The notes beneath the pieces are model-generated. The model was given only the letters and a program-made list of their open reading frames with translations. It was not told the origin of the DNA and made no database searches. Shown here piece by piece: positions 1-11,100 of a stretch of 64,000 nucleotides of DNA (position 1 is the first letter of the stretch; each line of letters starts with the position of its first letter). The position numbers and the translations under genes were made by a program. The stretch lies in contig VZDJ01000301.1 in the NCBI GenBank assembly GCA_008694505.1, positions 2,023,485 to 2,087,484 on the forward strand, in the 5' to 3' direction. Origin of the DNA: Cyanoderma ruficeps (taxonomy: Eukaryota > Chordata > Aves > Passeriformes > Timaliidae).

Positions 1-489
1 CTGAGCTCTGTCCCCAAGCCCTTGCTGTCATTAGCAGAAGGGACCAGAGTACAGCCACCACTCGTGTTCCCAGGCTGTCAATCTCACTAATCCGCTGGGA
101 AGGGAAATTTTTCCCATGCACTTTTTCTCCTTGAGAAAAAAATTCTCATCCCAGCAAAGTTGAAATGCACATGCGGAGGTTGGGGGCTAAATCAAGCCCT
201 GTTTTCAGATTGCTTTGGTGGGGTTGAGTTGATGGCTTTTGCTCTTTTTCTAATGCCTGGATTTAAGAAGGGCAAATGGCTCCAGCTGGAAGGAGGGGGC
301 GTGGGGCTTTTCCTTGAATTTATATTAAAACTCCTAACACATAAAAGAAAAACAAAACTTGGAAGAAAGGCCTTATGGAGCAGCTGAGGATGGCTCAGAG
401 AGCTGGGGCTGTGCCCTTCAACCAGGTTCATGCTTCTACCATGCTCTTCATTGCACAGGTGAGAGGCCAGGCTGTGGCTTAGCCTGCAG
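1..489. other. intron/unknown sequence upstream of the first recognised MUC4 exon
   Basis: No exon could be supported strongly. A candidate short exon (about 427-459) lies between a CAG acceptor-like site and a GTGAGA donor and would join in phase to 490, but no domain signature confirms it. The rest looks intronic. Confidence 0.4.
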
Positions 490-3400
490 CTACCACTCCT
501 GCCCTGAGGGCTACTGCAGCAATGGGGGACGCTGCCACCTTCACCCCATCACCTGCACTCCCACCTGCACCTGCCCCCCAGCTTTCACTGACCAGCACTG
601 CCTGGTGGCAGGAGGGGATTTTCAGCCACTGGCCAGCACAGGTGGGTACCTGTGCCCAGCCTGGGGTGAAACCCAACCCCACCCACCCTGGTCCTGGGAT
701 GCCAGAGCCACCACTGTGGCTTTCCCCCAGCAGGTCTCCCTCGGAGAAGCATTCAGATGAGGATCAAGACACTGCAAAACACCACTGTTGAGGAAGTCAA
801 CAGCACTGTATGTCACTGGAAGGGGGTGGGCTCAGAGCAGGGGACACGCTGGCATACTGGGCAGCATGGCACTGGGGGTGCCCATGCCTCTGTATGCCCT
901 CCCATGGCATCTCTGGGGGTCCAACAGATCCACGAGCCCAGAGGGAGGAAGCACCAATTGCACAGTGATGGCTGCTGCCCTGGCCCTGTGCCAAGTCCCC
1001 AGCAAATGAACCAAAGGCCAGAGCAACCCTTGGGGCTTGGCCACAATGCCTGTATCACTCTTCACACCTTCCCCATGCTGGTGTGATTCTGCCTTCCTCT
1101 AATGCCTTCCTGCTCCCTCCACTGCAGGTCTCAGCCATCCTGGACTCCCTGGAGGTAAAGGCTTTCCAGAGCAACACCAACATCACCCAGATGTGAGTCA
1201 GATGTGAAGCAGCCCATGACCACTCCAAGGATCTGATGGGGCAGGGCTGAGTGTGGGGCCAGAGAGTCCGGTGCACAGAGGGCATCTTCCCCCAGCTCAG
1301 AGTCTGTTTTTCCAGCGCTGATGCTGGCAAACCCTTGGAGACACAAACCACTTGGCACCTTCCACTCCTGCCTCATCCCTTCTTTACCACGGCCCAAATG
1401 GGAATACTGAGGCACGGTGAGGCTCAGTCACTCCGAGAGGCAGCAGCAGCTCCGCCAGCAGCCCTCTCTTTTCCCTGCAGGACAGACAGCGATGGCTTCA
1501 CCTTCGTGGTGGTGTCCGAGTTCGCCTATGACAGCCGCGGCAGCGTCATCCGCTTCCTGAACGAGGAGCTGCCCGCAGCCATCACCGCCGCCTTCAACGG
1601 CCGCCGGCGGCGACGGGGGGCGGGCACGGGGCTCCTCTTCCAGCGCCTGCACCAGGACAACATCACCGACCTGGTGAAGCGTGAGTTGCTCCTGGCACTG
1701 AGCTGGGGAGTGTGAGAAGAATACCCCCTGTCCCCATTGTCCCCATAACCCTGTGCCCCCCAGGGATCGGGTCACAGCCATGGGGGAGGTGGGGGGGCAG
1801 CCTCCCGAGCCCAGGCATACATGCAGCTTGGGGAAGCATCAAGGGGTGTTGCTGCAAGGCCGAACCCATATGCTTTCCCTCCCCAGTGACAGTGGATGAG
1901 CTGAGGGGCTATTTCCCCTGCTCTCTGTACGGCTACAAAGGCTACCAGCTCCACTACATGGGGACCATCGGCTTCGTCTGCGTCTCCCCTTGCAAGATGG
2001 GCTACTGCCAGCACGGTGGCCGCTGCCAGCACCTGCCCGAGGGGCCCACGTGCAGGTAGCAGCAGCCCCGGGGTGGGCAAGGCCACGCTGCACAGCTGCT
2101 TCTCCCACGGCATCACGGCTCCTCCCTCCCCATCCACAGCTGCCTGCCCTTCTCCATCTACTCCCCGGCTGGACTCCAGTGTGAGTGGCTGGCCATCAGC
2201 CTGGCTGCCTTCCTCGGCATCCTGCTGGGAGCCCTGGCTCTGCTCTGCCTCCTGTTTGCCATGGGCTGCCTGGCCCTGCACCTCTGCCGCCAGCACCGCC
2301 GCCAGCACCAGGGGTGAGCCACGGGCTGGGCCTGCACGGGGGTGAGGGAGTGCTGGGCATGTGGCAGGTTGGGGGTCAGAGAGAAAAACTAATCGAAAAT
2401 CCACATTTGAAAGATCCACCACTGGTAGAACTCATCTGGTTTGGGCGGGGGAACCCTCCCCTGGGAGAGGGGTTGAGTGACCTTTTAATATCTTCCAGTC
2501 CTTTTTCCAGATATCTGCTGCTCAGGGTGCAATAGCATTAGTGGGTTGAATGTTAGCTTTCCTTTTACCCCCATGGTAGGGAGTGTTTGCATTTCTTCCT
2601 CATCCCACTCAATACTTTGTTACAGATAGGCTTTCTATTTAATTTTAATTTGCATACCACCCAAATTATTTCCACTGCAATTCACATGGGTCTGGAAAGA
2701 GCTGGTCTGGAGTGAGGAAAAGTAGTTTAAGAATTGGAGTTCTGAAAAGAATTGAATTGCTCTTCTGCAGAGCAGTGAGTTAACAGAAGAATGGAAAAGT
2801 GCAAGGCTGGGGTGGAAGAATCAGCATCTCCTTCCCCCCTCCCCAGCCCTTGTTCCTGCAGTGGCATCCACACTCAGGGGATCTCCCAAGCCCCTGGCTC
2901 TGGTTGGAGCTGTGTCCTGCCCCTGCTCCTGGCTCTCTGCCAGCCCTGAAGCCAGGGATCTCTGGGAAGTTCCTCTGTCCATTTGCACTTGTGGCAAGGC
3001 AAGAAATTGTGTGTGTACAACCGGGGCTTTTCCTCCTCTCACAGACCTATCTCACCCCTAGAGTCAGTCACTGCTCCCCTTTGTCATCTGACCTAGACAC
3101 CAGCACCAGGCAGGGGTTGTCCCAGCCTCTGCTGACAAGTTCTCCCTATTCTGTTCCCCCCTCTCAGGGCCAAGGAGACCTTGTGGAGGACACGGCCCTT
3201 CTCCTGTGAGTAGATGCCTGTAAAACTCCCCCAGTAAGGCTCTGCTTCACTCCAGTCCTCAGCTCTGCTCATCTTCCCTGCTCCAGCTTTAACGATGGCA
3301 GGAGAACAAGCAGAGTCCACCATCTCCCACTCCCTGGAACGATACTGGAAACTGCAACTCCAGACCATTGACCCTTCAGCCCAGGTCTGCCCTGAGGTTA

Positions 3401-3658
3401 CTGTTTCCACGGGGTGTTGGGGTGGGGAGCTTTGGGCTGGGCTCTGAATCCTGGCCCTGTGCCTTAGAGGTGCTCAGGAGCTGTGCCTCCTCCTGAAACA
3501 TCGCTGATGCTTTGGCCAGCACTGGGATCTGCACCTCCATCTGAGCACATTGCAAAGCACAGAGCCAATGCCACATTGACACATACCCTGTTCCTCTGCA
3601 GATAAGATTCCAGAGACCCCACGTTGTGCCTCCAAGCCAGTCCCCCCAGGAGCCCTAA
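490..3658 (+). CDS. MUC4: MUC4 C-terminal exons (transmembrane mucin), 5' part outside window
   Basis: This is the membrane-proximal end of the epithelial mucin MUC4. Exons read in phase: 490-641, 731-807 (or from 734), 1128-1192, 1481-1680, 1887-2055, 2140-2313, 3168-3205, 3287-3384, 3602-3658 (TAA). The first exon encodes an EGF-like module with the motif CTCPPAFTD seen in MUC4. Next comes a SEA-like stretch (VVVSEFAYDSRGSVIRFLNE), then KGYQLHY and a second EGF module (FVCVSPCKMGYCQHGG, CQHLPEGPTC). A helix of about 30 hydrophobic residues follows (AISLAAFLGILLGALALL). The cytoplasmic tail is about 65 residues, longer than the roughly 20-residue human tail, and ends in VVPPSQSPQEP. An additional upstream exon ending near 459 before a GTGAGA donor is possible but unproven. 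VWD and upstream domains would lie left of position 1. Family identity is firm; the tail exons rest on phase agreement only. Confidence 0.85.
2314..3167 (+). other. MUC4 intron between the transmembrane exon and tail exons
   Basis: An 854-bp intron with donor GTGAGCC and acceptor CCCCTCTCAG. It contains an AT-rich stretch around 2540-2790 and nothing else recognisable. Confidence 0.6.
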
Positions 3659-4008
3659 CCTGCCTCTGGTCCTCCAAGCTCACAGAGGAGCCAGACACTG
3701 CTGCCTGCTCTGCCACTTGCTCTCAAGGTCTCCAGCAGCAGCAACGCAGGGAAGCAGGGGACAGGCCTTTTGGGTTCTGGGAGGATTCACTCTGGAGGAG
3801 GTGCTTTTTTGAATGTGTGTTTATGTTGGGTGACTAAAGCAGGAGGATTTCACCTTCCCCTGAGGACCTGCAGAGACACCTGGGATCATCCTTGAATGTG
3901 TCTGCACCAGAGTATGTGCTACTGCAATATAACCAGACCCTGCAGAGCCCCTCAGAGCAGGGTCAGGTGGGCCAATGCAGTGATTGTAATCCCTTAAGAA
4001 TCAAATAG

Positions 4009-4014
4009 AATAAA
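4009..4014 (+). terminator. AATAAA polyadenylation signal of plus-strand MUC4
   Basis: Canonical AATAAA about 350 bp after the TAA at 3656-3658, so the mRNA would end near 4030. It shows that the plus-strand unit has its own 3' end. Confidence 0.7.
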
Positions 4015-4030
4015 CCAAAAATGTTGGCTT

Positions 4031-4534
4031 GCTGTTAAATTGTCTGCACCTCGAGGGTCCCTATGCCAGCCCTGCTTCGCTGTCGTTGAGCCCTCAAGTC
4101 CCTGCTCTCTGCTGGTCCCATTCATAGAGCCAAATTGAATATGGATGTAAATTTTCTGGTGGCTTCATCTCCTCATTTTCCCTACACACCTGCAAGTCTC
4201 CTCACACTGCTTTCATGGACACTGCTTACAGTGGCTCAGATCACACAGGTCAGGCTTTGGTCCCCACAAACATCCCACAGCCCTTCAACCCTGGTGATTG
4301 AGAGATGCTGATCCAAGGAGACTCCCAACTCTCACCTCATTCATTGCCCTAGATCCTGGCTTAGCTGTATCTCCAGCACTAAAGCCAAGAACAGAAATAC
4401 CCTGTAATCCTGCTGCTCCAAGCCTGCCCTGTCATTGCTTCCCACCCCAGTTTGGCCGAGGACATGGCTGCTGCAGGATGAGTGATACTCAAACCTTTCC
4501 AAGGTCTTACTGAACAAACAAGATTTGACAATGA
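4031..4534. other. short intergenic gap between two convergent mucin units
   Basis: About 500 bp separate the plus-strand AATAAA (4009) from the minus-strand AATAAA (4540-4535). No coding signal was seen. It is the tail-to-tail junction of the two MUC4-family units. Confidence 0.6.
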
Positions 4535-4540
4535 TTTATT
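4535..4540 (-). terminator. AATAAA polyadenylation signal of minus-strand MUC4-like gene
   Basis: TTTATT on the plus strand, read as AATAAA on the minus strand, about 650 bp downstream of the proposed stop at 5185. It is the first canonical signal noticed there. It supports a 3' UTR from 5184 to about 4515. Confidence 0.55.
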
Positions 4541-5184
4541 TTTTTTAAGAAAGGAAGATGCTCTCTTACACACAAAAAATTATTTTTCTTCCAACATTTC
4601 TGATCATTGGGTTGCATTTTGCCCTCACACACCCAGCAGATGTATTGATCTAATTCTGGCTTGATCTGGAGAATTGTCCCTTCTCCTGAGCACAGGGCCC
4701 AGGGATCACTCAGGGAGGCATGGCTGGGAAACAAAGTGGGGGACAAGACAGGACTGGCTCACAGGACAAGCCTGGTGCACCCTGGTATTTAAGGGCTTGT
4801 CCAGAGTCAACCCATATGTGGTGTTTAACCCTTTCCCTGGGTGCCAGGGGTCCAGCCTCACCCTGCAGCATGGAAGCACAGTGGGATGTAGGAAGGACAA
4901 GGGTGGTGTGTGCAGTGAGAGGTACCTGCCCACCTCCCCACCAGTTCTGCTCTCCAGCTGCAGCTGGGAAAGGGCAACTAAAGCAACTGAATCTTTGGGA
5001 CATGTCTGGGTTAGAAATGTGAACTTGTGCCAGGGCAAGCAACTGCAGGGACTGGCCAAGTGAGCTGCCCTGCGTGATGGGCAGGGGTGATGGGGTCTGT
5101 GGGAGGACACAGGGGAAGAGAAGATCAAAGGACTTGGAGCATCAGCCATGGCCCAGAATGTGCTGCGGGTGTGCAACCTCCCAG

Positions 5185-8100
5185 TTACTTGTCCTCTTCA
5201 TCTGCAAAGAAGAAATGAGATTTGCTCAGCCACCTTCTCCCCGTGGGGCAAGCTGGGAGCTCCAGGGCATTTTCTTGCAAGGGCACAGGGACAGAGGGAG
5301 AGGAGACCCCACAATCCTGCTCACCTGTCTGCTCATCTGAGTCATTCTCTGCCTCCCCCGAGGAATCTGTTGAGGGTTGCAAGAAAGCACCACATCAGCT
5401 TACACCATAACCACACTTGCTGTGGTCCTCCTCACCTCCCAGCACCATTACCTCCAGACTGTGCTGGAGGTTATGTGCTGAGGGAGATCTCCCCACAACC
5501 CCCCACAGCCCAGAGCATGGGCACAACCTGCACATGAGCACCCCAAACCCTTCCGCCATCTGCTCAGGCTCTTGCTGCCTTAAGCACAGGGAGGCTGGGA
5601 CATTCCCACTCCCCCCCCAGCCCTGGGCACCAAGACAGCATCACCCCAGCACAGAAGAGCTGCAAACCCACCCATGCTGGGTGACTGGTATCCATCACAG
5701 CCAATCTTCGGCCTCTTCTCGCTGTAGCGGGCGCAGAGGTGGGCACTGCCCGCCCGATTACAGCACCAGTCATACAGCTTCAGCTCCTGGTCTGGAGAGA
5801 AAAAGGAGAGTAAGGGGCTGAAGGGAAGAGGGGGGAGATGAGCCAGTTCCAGGCTAGAATTTCCTCAGCTTTTGGCTGCTCCACGCTCCCTCCAAGGGAA
5901 ACAGCATGTCAGGAAACAGGTTGGCACAGTGATTAAAATTATTTACAGTCTACAACAATGCCAGCCTCAGCCAGAGGATGCCAAGGCTGGCTGTGCTTAC
6001 CACGGTAGGGTGAGGCCTGCCTGGAGGGCCTCCAGTACCTCTCCTGCCGGCCCTCGATGAGCTGGTTCTGGCTGTCGTACAGGCAGCGGACGCCGGCGCC
6101 GTGCTGGTTGGGGGAGGCCGAGTGCAGCATGGAGACACGGGCACCCCACCTGCCTGAAATGGGGCAGCAGTGAGCCCGGGACAGCTCTGCTCAGCCAGCA
6201 CACCTGCCTCGGGGCAAGGATCGGGCCAGAGCTGGCTCCTCGTTATCCACCACTCCCATTACATCACCCACAGTGCTGTAGGGGTTTGGAGGAACTGATG
6301 GAGACCATCCAGGTGGTCCTCAAGGGTGAGACCCCTGTCCCCAGCATCCCCATGCAGGTCAGACATCTCTGGCCAGTCTAATCAGAGGAGGTCAGCCCTC
6401 AATCCTCCTCGCTTTTCCTGTCTCTGAAGGGTAGGCCAGTCCTCCCCTCCTTTTCCTTAGGGTCACCTGCCCACCCTGCCAGCTGGGACCCCAGCCAACC
6501 TTGCTGGAAAGGTGGGGAAGGACAGCTTGGGGATGAGGAGGGTGAGGAAGCAGCATGTCCACTTGCCTCCACGGCTGCTCTTGAAGCGTGGGTCCTGCTG
6601 CCCTTGCTGCAGGGAGCAGGGGCAGGAGGGCAGGCCCTGGCTCCATGCCCTGGGCTCCTGCTGCTGCCCTGTCCATGCTAGGCACTTCAGCCAGTAGTTG
6701 TTGCCCACACGGCTCTCCAGCTTGTAAATCCACAACCCACGAAGGTCTGAGCAGGGAGAGAAACAATGAGCTGTCACCTTTGGCCAAGAGGACCACAGGA
6801 GCTGTTTTGTCTTAAGGTGAGAGTCATATGGTGCTGATGCTGGAAGCTAAGCCCACATTGACCTCCAGTCATGGGACCCCATATTCAACAGCCACTCAAC
6901 AGAAAGGAAACAGGGGGAGAGGCTCTTGTCACAGAAGAAAGCCTTGAGACAGAGCCATTGGCACAAAAAGTGACCATGGGCATAGCAGGAATGCTTCAGT
7001 CTTAGGGCAAAGCTGGTACCCAGCAGAAATGTGCTTGAGGGGGGAAAGCCTGGCCTTGAGAACTCAGTGAGAGCCTCACCACAGTGGCAGGCTGGATTTC
7101 ATTCCCTGGGAATATTCCCCTCCTTGTGAACCCACCCCAGCCGTGTGGCACTACCTGTGTTGTAGCCCCTGAACTGGTCAGGGCGATATTTAGCAGCTGG
7201 AGGTCTCTTAGTCAGGTCATCATTGTAGTAAAAGCCATCCCCACTGAGGGAAGAGGAAAGAGGAAAAATCAGGGGTTGCTCTTCCTGGGTAGGATTATCC
7301 CAGCCCCAGCCCCAGCCCCAGCCCCAGCCCCAGCTTGCCCCCCAGCCATCCTGATCCCATGCCAGTGGAATTGCAGCACCCCCACAGCAGCTCTGGGGAC
7401 AGGAGGGCAAAGGCATGCGCTGCCCCAGCCTTCTTCCTCCTCTATGTAGGGTACAGTTCTTTTTGGGTGCTGCAGGCACTCCTGCTGCATCAGGGACTGA
7501 GCCCACAGGCACCTGAAGACCCCCACGAGCAGCTTCCATGGTTTCCAGCATTTTGCCAGGTAATTTGGAGCAGAAACCCATGAGTGGTCACACACACAGA
7601 CACACGCCTGTGCCGCCCACACTCCCCAGCCAGGCCACCTTTTCCTTACCCAGCTGCAGCAAGCAGCTAATGAGAAAACCCTGGAGACAGTGTGTGCAGG
7701 GCAAGACGTAATGCGAGGAGGCAGGAAACAACTGCTCCGGCCAAGCACGGAAATCCCTTCCCTCGGCTGGTGCAAAGTTCAACAAACATCCCCTATTTCC
7801 CACTCCTTCCACCCAAACCGCCAGGATGCTGGGGGCCCAGGACTCCAGAGGGATTTGTGGATCTTACAACAAGCACAGCCCAGCAAGACAGCATGCTGCA
7901 GCACGATCCACTCCCTAATGGGGCAAATTTGCTTGTGAGGCCCCTACATGCTAGGATATATGGGCATGCAGACCTCATCTGGGCTGTCCTCATGCTTGTA
8001 GGGCACCCCCTAGGACATGGGGGAAGGATTCAACCAGCGGGAGCTGTGGGTGGGATGCATCCCAGTGCTCAGAGGAGACAGGGATGGGGTGCTGAGGTGC

Positions 8101-11100
8101 TGTACCTGGTGTAGCCAATGAGGACATTGGTGGAAGTGAGCCTGGTGTAATCCCACTGCATGCCCCCATCCTGGTACAGCATCAGGATGTAGGACCTGAA
8201 GCCATCAGTGGTCAGGACAGCCTGGTATGTGATTGTCTGGGGAGAAGCATTGCAGACAGGTAAGAAAGTGAGTGAAGATGTGGGGCAGCGCTTGCTGGAG
8301 AATGGCCAGACTGAGGTCTGGAGGGAAACAAGGCAAACACAGTCAGGCGTGGTTCACATTTCACATGGAAAATGTGATGGTTTTACTTTGAAATTATTCC
8401 ATGACAAGCTTCAAATTCACCCAATTTTAAGCCTTTGAAAAACAGCATTTCTGGTGTGCAATAAACTCCCACCACCTTAAAGAGAAAGGGTTTATGGAAT
8501 GGAGGAAGTTCAACTAAAGGTGTCCCTCAAAAAACCTGAAAACCACCAAAACATGGGCACAGCCCAGTCCTTTTTGGCAAAATTTTTCAAGACTGTCCTT
8601 TGTCACAAAACTGGTTCTTATTTTCAGGCAGAGAGAAGGTCACTGCCTGTGGGTCTTGGGGTTTTTTGACAACTCAACAGCGCGTGTGTTCCATCAGTCC
8701 CTTACCTTCTGGGTGTCAGTCCATGGTGCAAAGACAGGTGCCTTCTCCCAGGTGATTTTCAGGGTCCAGGCTGCAGAGTAGGAGGACCTCATGTACCGCC
8801 GGACCTTTGCCTCCACGTCACGGACGAAGGGCGGCTTGGCCGTGTTGAGGGTGTAGAACTCCTGTGGGTTGGGAACACACACATCTGTGTTAGCTCCCAT
8901 GGGACAAAACAGGCCTAGACTGGGGTCACACACAGGCCCCAAACTGCTGGATGGGCTTTGGATGGTTCAAGAGGTGACACAGCATCAAAAGCTCTTAGAT
9001 TTGGCTCAGAAAAGGGAAAAACTGTTCATGGGCTCCATTAATGACACATCTTAAAAGGCATCCACAGAATAGATGATGAGTTTATAATCAAAAGGTGTTT
9101 TGTACAATCATGCTCCCAGGTGGCTTCACTCACCTGGTAAAAGGTGGTGCCAACACCTCTGGAGAAGTCAGCATTGGCCCAAAACACAGCGATCATGGGG
9201 ACCTCTTCACGGCCATTGAAGCCATTGGGAGGAGGGTTGGGGTACGTGAGGACGCTGTTGTCCGAGGCTGGGAAAATGATCTGTCCATTGTCTGTAAACT
9301 GAGCACAGGGATTCCTCCATTAGGTGAGATCAGGACCAGCAGCACTCCCTGGCGGGGGGTGGCAGCCCTCCCATTTCTAAGTCCATTTTGAACAACACCC
9401 AAAGAAAGCCACCACCTGCCACTGCTGAAATGGCCACAGTCACCTCCTGCTGCAAACAGACCACAGCAGTAGGTCAATAGCTTTGGCCCACAAGAGTCCC
9501 ATCCCAGGCACCTGGTGCCTCTCCCAGGCTTTTGAGTGATGGCTGCTTGCCCAACAAGTCAAGCCCAAGTAGACTCACGTAGAGAGAGCTGCGCAGGGTT
9601 TTCCCAAATGGGAATCCAGTCTCAGGCTTGAAAAGTGGAGAACTAAAATCTTGTTTCCTTTCCACGTACTCCTGATCATTTTCCCTTGCTCCATACCCAT
9701 AGAGGGGCACAGCTGGAACTGGAAAAAAAACCAAACAAACAACAAACAAACAATAAAACCAAACCACATTTACACCAAAGCCCTTGGTCTATATCAAAAA
9801 TTTTAAAGGGCTGAAATTATCTTGCTTCTGCTGGGACAGAGCCTGGGCAGCAGAAGGGTGGGGGGGACACTGCCTAAAGCCTCCAGGGACACCTTCCCTT
9901 GCAGGAGCTTGTTCCCCCTCCTTTCACTGCCTTACACAAACACAGCTGTCCTAAACCTGTTATGATGGCCTTTGTGGTCACTGTCCCCTGTTTCAACCAG
10001 CCCTGTTATGACACTGCGCTGAATGACTGCCATTAGGAGGGGAAGAACATTGTACAAGGACTGTGGCAGGGAACAGCACAGAATTAAACACCCACAGCTC
10101 TTTCTAGAGACTTTTACAGCCTCCAGCTCCCTATTTAAGTCTGTTAAAAAAACATTTGGAAGGGATGGGTTTTCCAGCTGATGGGACTGTACTGAAGGCA
10201 GGCTCAGCCTGCCAACAGTGCAAGCTCATGTGCGGGGGCTCCTCGTGCCGCGTCTCCCCCAGGATCCTGCCTTCAAATATATCCCTTATTTCCTGGGCAC
10301 TGAATGTCCCTGAGGATGGTCCATCAGGAAACTGGACCTGTTAGTCCCACCCAGACTGCTCTGCGAGCATCACGTACCTGCGGGACTGGGCAGCAGGGTT
10401 GGGGCAGCTGCTGGCACTCCTGGCGGAGCTGGAACCACGGGGGACGAAGCGCGGGAGGTGACAGTGGCAGCTCCTGGCCTGGGAAGCACCTCCCTGCCCC
10501 TGGGCAGGGGGGCTGGAGGGGCTGGGCCGGCGGGGGCCGGGCTGCAGGATGTGGCTGGGCGTACAGTGGCTGGGGACCCGCCCTGAGATCCCCCCCGGCC
10601 TGGGAAGGCTCCAGAAAGGCTCGACCCAGAGGTGGCCGGGGCTCTGTTTGCCAGGCTGGTGGTCAGCTCCCTACCCGGGAACGGCTGCAGGGCAGCGGGT
10701 GATGAACCACCAGCAGGTCCTGGCCCCAGGGCTTTTGCTCCGGGACTGCCAGCAGTGATCCCAGCGGGAGGAAGGCCGGGGAGCCCTGGGCTCCCCGCAG
10801 GTGGGGAGGGAGTCTCCTCATGTGCCCCGGATCCAGCGACACTGGGAAGGAGACTGGTTACATCCCCTTGCCCTGTCGTGGTTCCGTGGAGCACAGCACT
10901 CCCTTCTCCAGGAGCAGGGCTGTCGACATCCCCAGAGGGGGCTCCGGGGCTTCCCGGCTGGCGGGGGGGCAGGAGCAAGGCAGGGCCCCCTGGCACAGCA
11001 GCCACCATCTCCCCCTTTCCCCCTGCAGAGGACCCCACTATCGACTCACGTGCCGAAAGCCCAGGGCTGGCAGACACCCCCTCTGCAGAATTTCCTCTCT

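Noticed and set aside
1..5672. Simple assembly inversion as the sole explanation for the split MUC4
   Set aside because: Not excluded, but not preferred: both units have their own AATAAA, and the minus-strand gene closes in phase with a stop before the junction. Kept as the stated alternative.
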